The position numbers were made by a program, and so were the translations under genes. 64,000 nt of DNA, taken from the NCBI GenBank assembly GCA_036961345.1, contig JBALVT010000001.1:1-64000 (forward strand), in the 5' to 3' direction. Source of the DNA: JBALVT01 sp036961345 (lineage in GTDB: Bacteria > Pseudomonadota > Gammaproteobacteria > Pseudomonadales > Halieaceae). The stretch's first letter is position 1; each line of letters opens with the position of its first letter. Positions 33,414 through 42,708 of this stretch are shown here, one piece after another. The notes under the pieces were generated by a model. That model did not search any database. It worked only from the letters and a program-made list of their open reading frames with translations, and was not told the DNA's origin.

Positions 33414-34400
33414 TCAATTTTCCCGAAGATGTTTTTCAAACCAATTCAGGGCTGCTGCGCGCCCTTCTTTAAGATTGTCCCCTTTATACATATCGTAATG
33501 CTTACCCGGGTAGGTGACATAGCGCGCCTCCACACGATCCCTAATTGTCTCATACAGCAATTTGCCATTTTTGCTGGTATCAAACAGGGATTCTTCTTCG
33601 GCATCAATTATCAGAGTAGGGACGTTTAGGCGGTCGGCAAAGGACAGCGGATCAAAACGTTTCATAGTGGCCCAATCAGGATAGCCCCTCAGCTGTGGGT
33701 TCGCTGCGCCCCCTGGGCCGGGAAACGGTGGCAGGATGCCGCGCGCCACCAGTGTCTCAGCCTGGCGCATTTGTTTGTCGGGAATGTCCTTAAGATTATA
33801 TTTGTAATTAATGGGCCCCATTTGGTCAACATAGGCTTTGATGCGATCGTCAGTGGCTGCTATTGGCAGCGCCAGACCACCGCCCATGCTGGTACCCCAA
33901 ATGCCGAGATTGTCAGGCATCACCTGCGGTTCTCCCCCCAGATAGTGCAGCGCCGCACGAACGTCCTCAGACATTGATATGGGGTTCACTATTTTACGAA
34001 TGTGAGTTACCTCCACAGTGGTTTTAGCGGCTTCTTCCGTTGCCGTTAGTGGCTGGGAAGCCAGCAGTGGGCCATCGCTTTCTCCCCAGCTCTTGAAGTC
34101 AAATGTGAGTACTACGAAACCCTGCTCGGCAAAATGTGGAGCGTAGTTTTTCTCCAGGTTCTTTTTGCTGCCGCCCCATCCTGGTATCAGCAGGATGCCT
34201 GGTAGCTTATCGGTAGGTTGCAAATCTTTGGGTTTGTAGATATCGCCTGCCAGCCTTACACCCTGGCTCCAAATCACTATTTTTTCGTGATCGACGTCCG
34301 ATACACTGGTTGCAGTCGTTATCGATGAGGCGCTTGCGGCAGTTATGAATACGAGACTTAATAAGAATGCTTTATAAAATCCGGCGGATTTGGCAAGCAT
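33414..34400 (-). CDS. Exported alpha/beta hydrolase (dienelactone-hydrolase-like)
   Basis: 328 residues with a signal peptide (about residues 1-25, ending SASA). The alpha/beta hydrolase core has the oxyanion region LLIPGWGGSKKN and nucleophile Ser171 in GTSMGGG. The acid/His pair is probably in IIDAEEESLFD and PGKHYDMYKG. ATG 34400 is chosen because the signal peptide begins there; the frame extends further upstream without meaning. It is divergent from the Rieske oxygenase gene, with 186 bases between. A periplasmic esterase role fits. Confidence 0.85.
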   Translation of the reverse strand: MLAKSAGFYKAFLLSLVFITAASASSITTATSVSDVDHEKIVIWSQGVRLAGDIYKPKDLQPTDKLPGILLIPGWGGSKKNLEKNYAPHFAEQGFVVLTFDFKSWGESDGPLLASQPLTATEEAAKTTVEVTHIRKIVNPISMSEDVRAALHYLGGEPQVMPDNLGIWGTSMGGGLALPIAATDDRIKAYVDQMGPINYKYNLKDIPDKQMRQAETLVARGILPPFPGPGGAANPQLRGYPDWATMKRFDPLSFADRLNVPTLIIDAEEESLFDTSKNGKLLYETIRDRVEARYVTYPGKHYDMYKGDNLKEGRAAALNWFEKHLREN

Positions 34401-34545
34401 AGGTGATATCCCCTTTTTGATATGTGATGTTACCGGTAGTTTTAAAGATTTAGCTGCATCGCAATTCTGTGCATGCGTGTTTTTGGGGCCTGAAGCGATG
34501 GCGGGCCCATTAAACTTGCAACATGCTGTGTATCCAATACAATAC

Positions 34546-34575
34546 AATAAAACAAACATTCCATCCTGTTTTATT
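34546..34575. promoter_or_regulatory. Operator-like inverted repeat before the Rieske gene
   Basis: AATAAAACA (34546-34554) and TGTTTTATT (34567-34575) are perfect 9-base arms 12 bases apart, ending just before the ribosome site of the Rieske oxygenase gene. The size fits a TetR-type dimer site. Regulator unknown. Confidence 0.5.
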
Positions 34576-34586
34576 TGGAGCACCCT

Positions 34587-35765
34587 ATGAGTCGTGATCA
34601 ATTGATTGAAATGGCCCGCCATAATGTTTCCCACGCCCAGGCGGGCACCATCGAGCAAGCGGATGACATCGCCCTTATCCCCGCTACGAACTACTATGAT
34701 ACTGAGCGCTTTGGGCTGGAAATGAAACAGGTTTTCAAACGTCTGCCGCTGATGTTGGCAGCCAGTTGCGAGGTGGCGAGCCCGGGCGACTACAAAGCGA
34801 TAACGGCTGCCGGCGTGCCGATAATTATCAGCCGGGGAAAAGACGGCCAGCTGCGTGCCTTCCTGAATATGTGCAGTCATCGCGGCGCTATCATCATGCC
34901 CGAGGGTCGCGGTAATACCCACCGTTTTACCTGTCCGTACCACGCCTGGAATTACAACACGGCGGGTGATCTCACGGGTGTTTACAACGCCAAGGAATTT
35001 GGCGAGCTGGACAAAACCGAGAACGGATTGCGCCCCTTGCCTGTCCTGGAAAAAGCCGGCTTGATCTGGGTGACTCCCAATCCCGATTCAACACTCGATA
35101 TCGAACAGTTTCTGTGTGGATATGACGACATGCTGGCGCATTTCGATTTTAGCAATTGGAAGCTCTTCTCGCAGCGCACAGTGGCCGGGCCAAATTGGAA
35201 GATAGCCTATGACGGTTATCTGGATTTTTACCATCTGCCTATTCTGCACAAGGATACTTTTGGCTCGGACTTCTCGTCCCAGGCGCTGTATTACTCCTGG
35301 GGGCCCCATCAGCGGGTCAGTTCCCCTGATGTCAATTTGAAAGACTTCATGGATAAGCCAGAGGCCGAATGGCCAACCGATCAATTGCTTCTGGGGGTGT
35401 GGACAATTTTCCCACACATCTCCATCGCGTCCTTTGATGGTGGTGGCCGTGGCGTGCTGATCTCCCAATTGTTTCCCGGCGAAAACGTGGGTGAATCTAT
35501 TACTGTGCAAAACTATCTTATGGAGAATCTCCCAGAGGACGAAGAGGTAGAAAAAGCAGCGCATGAGCAATTCGATTTTTTGAAGTTTGTGGTAGAGTCA
35601 GAAGATTATGCCACTGGGTTGCGACAACAGCAGGCGCTCATGAGTGGAACGAAAGAGCACCTTATGTTTGGGCGCAATGAAGCGGGCGGCCAAAATTTTC
35701 ACCAGTGGTTAGATCGCGTTTTGAAAGCGGATGATAGTGAGTTGCCAGCGCTCTTTGGGAGATGA
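34587..35765 (+). CDS. Rieske non-heme iron oxygenase, alpha subunit
   Basis: 392-residue aromatic-ring-hydroxylating-type oxygenase. The Rieske 2Fe-2S ligands are Cys96-x-His98 (CSHRG) and Cys116-x2-His119 (CPYHAW). The mononuclear iron site has His216 and His221 in DGYLDFYHLPILH. GGAG precedes ATG 34587. The stop overlaps the following alkylsulfatase gene (ATGA). No reductase or ferredoxin gene is adjacent, so electrons must come from elsewhere. It hydroxylates or demethylates an aromatic or similar ring compound. Confidence 0.92.
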   Translation: MSRDQLIEMARHNVSHAQAGTIEQADDIALIPATNYYDTERFGLEMKQVFKRLPLMLAASCEVASPGDYKAITAAGVPIIISRGKDGQLRAFLNMCSHRGAIIMPEGRGNTHRFTCPYHAWNYNTAGDLTGVYNAKEFGELDKTENGLRPLPVLEKAGLIWVTPNPDSTLDIEQFLCGYDDMLAHFDFSNWKLFSQRTVAGPNWKIAYDGYLDFYHLPILHKDTFGSDFSSQALYYSWGPHQRVSSPDVNLKDFMDKPEAEWPTDQLLLGVWTIFPHISIASFDGGGRGVLISQLFPGENVGESITVQNYLMENLPEDEEVEKAAHEQFDFLKFVVESEDYATGLRQQQALMSGTKEHLMFGRNEAGGQNFHQWLDRVLKADDSELPALFGR

Positions 35766-35770
35766 TAACG

Positions 35771-37525
35771 ATGAAGTTCCTGCGCACTACCGGTGTTTTT
35801 TTTCTTGGTCTGATGGTCACAGTCTGCCAGTTGGCCGGCGCAGCAGCTGATGAAAATCCTTATAAAGTGGAGCGCAGCTGGCCGGATTACTTTCTCGAAC
35901 ATCAAAAACTTTTCACTGAGCAGGCTGGTACCTATAAAGCGGGTAAACATCCGGTGTGGACCGTGCATGTGCCCGACGGCTGGATAGGCAACAGCACCAT
36001 CATCGAGGGTGAGGACGGCCTGATTGTGTATGACACCAGTGCCAATGCCGAGGCGGGGGACTATATTGCAGCGGAAATCCGCAAAATTTCAGATAAGCCA
36101 ATCAAAGCCATTTTCTACTCCCATCATCACGGCGACCATTACAATGGCACGTCTTCGCTGGTAACCCCGGAACAGGTTGCCGATGGCAGCGTGAAGATAT
36201 ACGCCTGGGATAATTTTGAAGAAGAAATTGCCAACGAATTTGGGGCCATCATGCCTCGTCAGATTATGGGGGTTTTATACTATGGCCCCGATATGCTCCA
36301 GCCCGAGGAAAAACACTACCACGGTTGTTGTTCGCCCAAACTACTGGGTGGTAAATGGGCTTACATTCCACCCACTGACACCTTCAGTGAAGATACCGAA
36401 TTGGAAATCGCCGGCATTAAAATTAAGGTGTTTTACACGGGCGGTGAAGCCATCTCTGAATTTGGTCTGCATATTCCCGAGTTCGACATGGTTCTCATTG
36501 GCGATGAGTTTTTCTACGCGCTGGCCAACGTGCATTCTATTCGGGGGTCCAAGCCGCGTTTACCTGAAAACTACATGAAGGCGCTGGACACTGTGCGGGC
36601 AATCCAGCCAGAGTGGTCGCTCGGTTCCCATATAATGCCGATGCAGGGGCGCGATGAAATTCTCGAAGCCGTTACCGCCAGTCGCGATGCTATCCAGTAC
36701 CTCTGGGACCAGAGTATCCGCTATATCAATAAGGGCTATACCGCAGGAGAGCTACAGCACAAATTCAAGGAACTGCCGGCCTACCTCGATAAACCACCGT
36801 ATACGCGCCCTATGTACGGTACTCCATGGATTATCGCGCCTGAAATATTTTCCGGTTGGGTAAGCTGGTTTAGCGGCGACGCCGCTGAGCTGCTGCCCAC
36901 CGAACCCGTTGAAAAAGCACGTCGATATGTGGATCTGATGGGTGGGCGCGATAGGGTGCTGGCGGAGGCGGAGAAGGCGTTTTCGGCTGGGGACGCCCAG
37001 TTCTCAGCGGAGCTGACTCAGATGCTGGTGCGTATCAATCATGACGATTGGGATGCGCGCTATCTTAAGGCGGCGAGTCTGCGCAAGCTTGGCTACGAGG
37101 AGATCAATACCATTGCCCGTGCCTGGTATCTTAAGGGCGCGCTGGAACTGGAAGGCAAGATTAATCCCGCGCAGGTGTTGCAGGCTCGCATGGGGTCGGT
37201 GCGCAGTGGGATGACCGGTGCTCAAATACTGCAATCCTGGCGCTATCAGATAGACGCGGGTAGGGCGACCGACACGCGCCTGTCACTGGGGATTAATTTT
37301 ACTGATTCTGGCGATCGTTACCGGGTAGAGCTGAGAAACAGCATACTGGAAATCAAGCCCGGGCCCGCGCCCCAGGATATGGCTGCAGTGAGTTTGAGCG
37401 CAGATCAGTTGCGCTCGCTAGCCGCAGGAAAAGCAGCAGGCGCTACAGGTGATGTTAAGGTATTGGTTGAGCTGATTAGTTACCTGGACCTGGAGCAAAA
37501 GGGCTTCTTGATGCACGTGCGATGA
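35771..37525 (+). CDS. Metallo-beta-lactamase-fold alkylsulfatase (SdsA/BDS1-like)
   Basis: 584 residues. A signal peptide (about 1-26, ending GAAA) is followed by a metallo-beta-lactamase domain with H118-H-H-G-D-H123, then an alpha-helical dimerisation domain and a C-terminal SCP2-like domain (LSLGINFTDSGDRYRVELRN), the standard class III alkylsulfatase order. It hydrolyses primary or secondary alkyl sulfates. ATG 35762 overlaps the Rieske stop, but ATG 35771, nine bases after GGGAG, is the better start. The tight coupling suggests that one pathway removes sulfate and oxygenates the product. Confidence 0.92.
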   Translation: MKFLRTTGVFFLGLMVTVCQLAGAAADENPYKVERSWPDYFLEHQKLFTEQAGTYKAGKHPVWTVHVPDGWIGNSTIIEGEDGLIVYDTSANAEAGDYIAAEIRKISDKPIKAIFYSHHHGDHYNGTSSLVTPEQVADGSVKIYAWDNFEEEIANEFGAIMPRQIMGVLYYGPDMLQPEEKHYHGCCSPKLLGGKWAYIPPTDTFSEDTELEIAGIKIKVFYTGGEAISEFGLHIPEFDMVLIGDEFFYALANVHSIRGSKPRLPENYMKALDTVRAIQPEWSLGSHIMPMQGRDEILEAVTASRDAIQYLWDQSIRYINKGYTAGELQHKFKELPAYLDKPPYTRPMYGTPWIIAPEIFSGWVSWFSGDAAELLPTEPVEKARRYVDLMGGRDRVLAEAEKAFSAGDAQFSAELTQMLVRINHDDWDARYLKAASLRKLGYEEINTIARAWYLKGALELEGKINPAQVLQARMGSVRSGMTGAQILQSWRYQIDAGRATDTRLSLGINFTDSGDRYRVELRNSILEIKPGPAPQDMAAVSLSADQLRSLAAGKAAGATGDVKVLVELISYLDLEQKGFLMHVR

Positions 37526-37593
37526 GTGGGAAGCGCTGGAGAAATCCGGTAAGCTTCTGAACTTTATTTAGAATCAGTATAGGAGACAAGCTC

Positions 37594-38622
37594 ATGCTCA
37601 AACCAGTGCAGTTAGGTAGCAGCGGTCTCATGGTTTCTCAGCTTTGTTTGGGTACCATGAATTTCGGCGTACCGGGGCAGGGGCATCAGGGTGACTGGAC
37701 GCTGGGTATCGATGAATCGCGGGAAATATTCCGGGCGGCCATTGACCACGGCCTGTTCTATTTTGACTGCGCAGATTTCTACGGTTCTGGTGCCTGCGAA
37801 GAAATCGTGGGTACATTGTTGCGAGAAATGTTGCCGCGTGAGGACTATGTGCTTACTACCAAGGTGGCCATGCCCATGGGTAGCAATCCCAATATGTCAG
37901 GCCTGTCGCGCAAACATATCATAGAGGGTGTGGACCGTAGCCTGCAGCGTCTTGGCCTCGACTATGTCGATCAGCTTGTTATTCACCGCCATCCACACGG
38001 TATTCCCTGGCACATCGCGGTGCCGATCGAGGAAACCATGGAGGCTCTGAACGATCTTGTCAAAGCCGGAAAGGTTTTATATCTGGGTGGTTCTTCCATG
38101 TTCGCCTGGCAGTTTGCAGAACTGCAGATGACGGCAGAGCGCCACGGCTGGACCAAATTTATTTCCATGCAAAACCACTATAACTTGATCTACCGCGAAG
38201 AAGAGCGAGAAATGAATGCCTATTGCGAGAAAACCGGTGTTGGAGTGACTCCCTGGTCGCCATTGGCACGTGGCATTCTTGCCGGGGCTTATCAGGGTGG
38301 CTTTGACGGAGGTAGTACTAGCCGTTCTACAGGCACCGATCGCAAGCGCAGCGAAAGCCTCTACCGTGGAGAAAACGACTTTCTAATTGCCGATCGATTG
38401 GTGGAAACAGCCACTAAATACGGCAAAACACCTGCACAGATGGCGATAGCGTGGTTGCTAAGTAAACCTGCTGTTACCGCACCGGTGGTAGGTGTTTCGA
38501 AGGTATCTCAATTGAATGATCTGGTAGCCGCCACCGAGATTACGCTGGAGACAGAGGATATAGATTACCTGGAAGAGCTTTACCGGCCGCTGGATAATTT
38601 ATTGTCGCTGGGAATGTCCTGA
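37594..38622 (+). CDS. Aldo/keto reductase
   Basis: 342-residue (alpha/beta)8 NADPH-dependent reductase. The catalytic tetrad is visible as Asp and Tyr in DCADFYGSG, Lys in TTKVAMP and His in VIHRHPH. The C-terminal cofactor site is VVGVSKVSQL. Length and motifs fit the AKR families acting on aldehydes or ketones. It follows the alkylsulfatase by 68 bases and could reduce or oxidise the aldehyde released from its alcohol. The long GST gene converges, ending four bases away. Confidence 0.92.
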   Translation: MLKPVQLGSSGLMVSQLCLGTMNFGVPGQGHQGDWTLGIDESREIFRAAIDHGLFYFDCADFYGSGACEEIVGTLLREMLPREDYVLTTKVAMPMGSNPNMSGLSRKHIIEGVDRSLQRLGLDYVDQLVIHRHPHGIPWHIAVPIEETMEALNDLVKAGKVLYLGGSSMFAWQFAELQMTAERHGWTKFISMQNHYNLIYREEEREMNAYCEKTGVGVTPWSPLARGILAGAYQGGFDGGSTSRSTGTDRKRSESLYRGENDFLIADRLVETATKYGKTPAQMAIAWLLSKPAVTAPVVGVSKVSQLNDLVAATEITLETEDIDYLEELYRPLDNLLSLGMS

Positions 38623-38626
38623 GGCA

Positions 38627-39745
38627 TTACAGCCAGACCTCCAGGTTTTTCTGGCGGCCAATGTCTCTTGTGAGGGTCATGGAGAGAACTTCACTCATAT
38701 CACACTGTGCCAATAACGCCTCGACTTCCTTGCGTTGGGGCTCACCCAAAGATAGGTAGTAATCTTGCACACGCTTCAGTAAATAGAAGCGAAACGGCTG
38801 TGCTAAAGCGTCAACCGCAACTCCGCGCAGTTCAAAACTGCCAAAGCCCACGCCGCGCGGAACCTCCGTGCCAGAGCGCAGGTCATTTTGTTTGGCAAGC
38901 CAGTCGTTGATACAGAGGGCGGCGGCGCGTGTCTCTGGTATGAAATCGATAGCAATATGTTTTAGGGCATCGATTAGAGTCGGCGGTACTGTATCGTCAC
39001 TTAAATAGGCCTCGTTGCGTACTTCAAACTCGCCACAATCTGGCTCTGGTCTGTTCATGCGTTCAACCCAGCGAAACAATCGAATGGCCTTCGCCTGCAT
39101 CAGCGCTAGTGCCTTAGGGTCTCTGCCCAGATGGGCATAAAGGGGCGCCATTAATCCAAAGTCACCGACACAGGGCTTGCCGCCCAACAGGTAGGGGTGC
39201 TGGGCAAAGTGTGTGTCGAGCTTGGCAAGCAACTCTTCATAGAGAGATTCAACGAGTTCGGTAGTCGAGGGAGTAACACCGAAAGCTGCAGCTGCATTGC
39301 GCATCTGATCCATCATTTTTTTGGCATTTTCCTGCTGTTTTTCCCCGTGCGGTGCCAGTGTTTCGAAGTGAAAAGTGAGAAACTTCAGATTGTCGTCGGG
39401 AAAGTTCCAGCGGTAATGCATAGCTGGGCGCAACAATCCCTCGGCGCCAATCACATCAAATAGCAGGCTGATGATATTGTGTTTCGGTGTTTTTGGTGAA
39501 AAGTTATTGCCACTGCTGTTCTCGAAATAATCCACAATTGCCACGCCATCGCGAACCACCACACCAGCGGTAGTTTCTATGGTGGGGATACTGCGCCTGC
39601 CACCGGCAAGCGGCAGAACTTTTTCCTGATAGTGTGACGAGACTGCCGATTCTTCCCGGTAGGGAATTTCGGCTTTAATAAGATAGCTTCTGGCGCGGCC
39701 GGTATACAGTGAGAGCGGTGATCCATACAGTGTAACAGCGCTCAT
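38627..39745 (-). CDS. Long glutathione S-transferase-like protein (group A)
   Basis: 372 residues, closely matching the 28466 protein throughout: GRARSYLIKAEIPY, VRDGVAIVDYFE, GLLRPAMHYRWNFP, VGDFGLMAPLYAHLGRDP, ALCINDWLAKQ and the ending KNLEVWL. The first 80 residues are a thioredoxin-like GST domain, the middle is helical, and the last 110 are the added tail. AAGGA precedes the ATG. It stands alone on the reverse strand upstream of the aldo/keto reductase end. This indicates duplication within the region. Confidence 0.87.
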   Translation of the reverse strand: MSAVTLYGSPLSLYTGRARSYLIKAEIPYREESAVSSHYQEKVLPLAGGRRSIPTIETTAGVVVRDGVAIVDYFENSSGNNFSPKTPKHNIISLLFDVIGAEGLLRPAMHYRWNFPDDNLKFLTFHFETLAPHGEKQQENAKKMMDQMRNAAAAFGVTPSTTELVESLYEELLAKLDTHFAQHPYLLGGKPCVGDFGLMAPLYAHLGRDPKALALMQAKAIRLFRWVERMNRPEPDCGEFEVRNEAYLSDDTVPPTLIDALKHIAIDFIPETRAAALCINDWLAKQNDLRSGTEVPRGVGFGSFELRGVAVDALAQPFRFYLLKRVQDYYLSLGEPQRKEVEALLAQCDMSEVLSMTLTRDIGRQKNLEVWL

Positions 39746-39791
39746 ACAGTGTCCTTGTGTGGCCTTCCTGGTACGCTATCGAAGCGTATAT

Positions 39792-41354
39792 TCATTTTTT
39801 CGCAGCTCCTCGTTTGGCCGTTGGTTTTTTCTTGCTGGCAGCGGGCTTTGTTTTAGCTTTTGGTTTGGGCTTGGTTTTAGCTTTGGGTTTTGCCTTTGCC
39901 AGCGGCTTTGCTTTGGCCTTTGCTTTGGGCTTGGAGATTACAGTGGGTTTAAGCAGGCCTGCTGCATCCTCCAGTTCCACCAGTGCCTCTTCCATGTAGT
40001 CAATCAGGCGCTGTGCCTGGGGAATCGAGCGGCGGCAGGCGGTAATACCAAAATCAACATTTTTGTCATACGTTACCAGGGTAATGTTCAACGCCATACC
40101 ATCCGTGATAATGGAAGCGGGGTAGGAACCGTCCATTCTGGCCCCGTTCCAATACATCGGTTGCTGTATCCCTGGCACATTGGAAATTGTGGTGTTGACG
40201 GAGGGTATCCGACTGGCGAGGCCAAGCGGCCCCATAACCACAGCGGGCATCTGCATCACCATACTGATCAGTTGCACCTCGGCCGGCGACATATCTTTAT
40301 AGAATGCTTTGCCTGCTCTTACCGAATCCTGAATTATTAAAAAGCGTTTGGCCGGGTCCTTAATATTGGTGGCCAAATCTGCATTGATTGATGCCACAGC
40401 ATTGCCCGAGTCAATATCCCCCTTCTGACGAACTGAGACGGGTACCATCGCTTTAAGCGACTGCTCGGGCAGTTCGGCATGGTTCTGCATGTAAGTTCTT
40501 AATGCGCCCGCGCACATTGCTAGCACTGCATCGTTAAAAGTTCCGTCAAAAGCGCGGCCCACGGCACGAATTCTGTCGAAGGACCACGACTGTGCGACAA
40601 AGCGACGCGCGCCATCTATTGAGCTATTTATAGAAGTGCGCGGAACCTGACGAAAGGGTAGCGCTAGTGCGCCGCCGCGACCCGCCCAGGTCATGGTGAA
40701 ACGTTTCAATGCTCCATACACCTGCGTGCCGGTATCAAACCTTGCTTTAAGTTTGTCGGCAACATTGCGTATTTCCGCATCGCTAAAATCTTTCGTCTGT
40801 GTGTAACCCAGGCTCTCTCTGTAACGTTCCCAGGCCGGCAGCGATAGGGGTGAATCCATCAAACGAGAATCGGGGTTTGGTGACAACATACAGCGCGCGA
40901 CGTGCATAGCGCGTGCACCGTCAACTGCAGCGTGGTGGGTCTTGGTATAGACGGCAAACTGCCTGTTCTGCAGGCCCTCTATCAGGTGTATTTCCCATAG
41001 CGGGCGTTGGCGGTCCAGCAAAGTACCATGCAGACGCGATATCAGATTAAAAAGCTCGCGGTAGCGTCCCGGTTTTGGTAGTGCCGAGTGGCGGATGTGG
41101 TATTCGATATCCAGTGCGGGGTCTGGCTCCCAGTAGGCTGGCCCCGCTAACCCCAGGGGGCCGGTTTTCAGGCGGTCGCCAAAGGGCGGTAGAAATGTAT
41201 CGAGGTCCTTCAGATTATCGGCCAGGCTGTGCAGAAATTCCTGTTCATTGGCGCCATCAGGGAGCGTATACAGGCTGATCCCGCCAACATGCATAGGCGT
41301 TTCCCGGTTTTCGGACAGTAGGAACGCGGTGTCTACTAAGCTCAGTTTTTTCAT
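39792..41354 (-). CDS. Wax ester synthase / diacylglycerol acyltransferase with a Lys-rich tail
   Basis: 520-residue WS/DGAT that esterifies fatty alcohols or diacylglycerol with acyl-CoA for storage lipid. The catalytic H140-H-A-A-V-D145-G146 motif, the N-terminal PLSLVDTAFLL-like start and the later NVPGIQQPMYWNGARM block are typical. The last 46 residues (475-520) are unusual: 20 lysines with Pro and Ala in KPKAK/KAKTK repeats, like the tails of histone H1-like proteins. Such tails are not part of the normal enzyme (about 450-475 residues). They may bind DNA, RNA or acidic lipid-body surfaces. Confidence 0.9.
   Translation of the reverse strand: MKKLSLVDTAFLLSENRETPMHVGGISLYTLPDGANEQEFLHSLADNLKDLDTFLPPFGDRLKTGPLGLAGPAYWEPDPALDIEYHIRHSALPKPGRYRELFNLISRLHGTLLDRQRPLWEIHLIEGLQNRQFAVYTKTHHAAVDGARAMHVARCMLSPNPDSRLMDSPLSLPAWERYRESLGYTQTKDFSDAEIRNVADKLKARFDTGTQVYGALKRFTMTWAGRGGALALPFRQVPRTSINSSIDGARRFVAQSWSFDRIRAVGRAFDGTFNDAVLAMCAGALRTYMQNHAELPEQSLKAMVPVSVRQKGDIDSGNAVASINADLATNIKDPAKRFLIIQDSVRAGKAFYKDMSPAEVQLISMVMQMPAVVMGPLGLASRIPSVNTTISNVPGIQQPMYWNGARMDGSYPASIITDGMALNITLVTYDKNVDFGITACRRSIPQAQRLIDYMEEALVELEDAAGLLKPTVISKPKAKAKAKPLAKAKPKAKTKPKPKAKTKPAASKKKPTAKRGAAKK
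39820..39935. repeat. Low-complexity repeat coding the Lys/Pro/Ala tail
   Basis: On the plus strand, GCTTTGG/TTTGGCTTT-type units recur irregularly across this stretch, encoding KAK/KPK units of the acyltransferase tail on the reverse strand. The tract is prone to length change by slippage. Confidence 0.7.
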
Positions 41355-41669
41355 AAATACCCATTGCAGCTTCTGCTGCGGCTGTATGTGTGACCGACGG
41401 TTGAGTATCGATTTGTCATCGAACTCAAGCCGGTGGAAATCGGATAAACGTTGTTCCTTATTGCCCGTACTTCCTGATTTTATTATGGTAATACGCGTGT
41501 CATTACGCCAACAAGGCCCCTGAGGTTAGCGCGGGGCCGAGCCAAGTTCTAAAGATAGCAGATACTTACGATATGTGCTCTGTCAAAGCGAGAAACGACT
41601 GTTCGGAGAATAGCCGTTGCCGACGGCTTCTACATTATTTTCTCCTCTTACGAACTACCCCTGTCTGTC
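41355..41669. other. 315-base divergent promoter region
   Basis: It lies between the WS/DGAT and metalloprotease genes. One hairpin, AGCCGT-TGCCG-ACGGCT (41612-41628), is followed by a T-rich run, which may act as a weak terminator or leader structure. Nothing else was recognised. Confidence 0.45.
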
Positions 41670-42512
41670 ATGGTCGAAAAGTCCATGCTCAGATATTTCT
41701 TTCTGCTTATTACCATTACAGCTTCTTTTAATATTGAGGCCGATCCACAGTGGCGCTGGGAAGACCGATTTTCCAGCGGTGAGAAGGCTAAACTTCAGGA
41801 CTGGGTCTTGCATGCCGAGCAGGGGCTGATCCGTCTTTTCGGGCCTTTACCTTATACCTACCGCGTGCACTATCATCGTATAACCCGAGGTAGTGGTCCT
41901 ACGCCCTGGGCCCATACCGATAAACGATATGGCCGTTCCGTACATTTTCATGTCAACACGACGTATTCCCTGCAGGACTTTAATAGCGATTGGACGGCAT
42001 CTCATGAGTTATCGCATCTGATGTTTCCTTACGTGGGCAGCAACGACCGGTGGTTTTCGGAGGGGCTGGGCAGTTATTTGCAATACCAAATTATGTACGC
42101 CAGCAATACGATCAGCTGGAATGAGGCAATCGATAACCTGGAAGAACGATTTGGGGCCGCAAGCAAACAATCGGGCCACCACACCGCGTCTATCGTAGAG
42201 CTGAGCAATATGTCTGCTCGCAGTGTCTCTTCGGTGCGCTTGTACTGGGGGGGAGCGGCCTATTTCTTGATGGTAGACAAGGCGTTGTCTGATGAAAAAA
42301 AGCTGCGGTTCACAGAGCTTATTGCCACATATCTACAATGCTGTGTGTACCAGAAGTCCCGTAGTGCCTGGGAGATGATGGAGCTATTCAATCGTATTTC
42401 AGACAGCGATATCTTCACTCGAATTTATGAGCAAACGGTGATGCGTAGTGGTTTTCCAGATTCGGCTAACGGTTTGGCCTGGTTGCGCGAAAATCCACCG
42501 CAGATTCAGTGA
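41670..42512 (+). CDS. Gluzincin-type zinc metalloprotease, probably exported
   Basis: 280 residues with an N-terminal hydrophobic signal (about residues 6-24). The zinc motif is H112-E-L-S-H116 followed 18 residues later by E131 in WFSEGLGSYL, the HExxH-18-E pattern of gluzincins such as M1 and M61. The domain around it is shorter than in those families. The first ATG (41670) and the ATG at 41685 both fit. A role in envelope peptide turnover is possible. It lies alone between WS/DGAT and the sulfatase operon. Confidence 0.72.
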   Translation: MVEKSMLRYFFLLITITASFNIEADPQWRWEDRFSSGEKAKLQDWVLHAEQGLIRLFGPLPYTYRVHYHRITRGSGPTPWAHTDKRYGRSVHFHVNTTYSLQDFNSDWTASHELSHLMFPYVGSNDRWFSEGLGSYLQYQIMYASNTISWNEAIDNLEERFGAASKQSGHHTASIVELSNMSARSVSSVRLYWGGAAYFLMVDKALSDEKKLRFTELIATYLQCCVYQKSRSAWEMMELFNRISDSDIFTRIYEQTVMRSGFPDSANGLAWLRENPPQIQ

Positions 42513-42708
42513 CGCTGTTCCTGTGAGTCCAGAAGTAGACTATATCCCGATAGATTTTTCCCCTTGAAGTCATTTACTTTTAAGAAATATAATGACATCA
42601 TCTGTGCCAGAACATAATTTGAGTGCCAGGTTCACCGCAGAGTGGATTCGTAGCTCTTAATCGCTCCTCCGTAAATATTTTGTGATAGTTGAAACTCGGG
42701 ACGAACTA

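Noticed and set aside
33414..34943. A 509-residue protein from the full open frame
   Set aside because: The signal peptide and hydrolase domain begin at ATG 34400; the upstream 181 codons are unlike protein and run over the Rieske promoter and gene start.
39759..40340. 193-codon plus-strand frame opposite the WS/DGAT
   Set aside because: Its aromatic/Gly-rich start is the complement of the lysine repeat tract; it is antisense to a clear gene.
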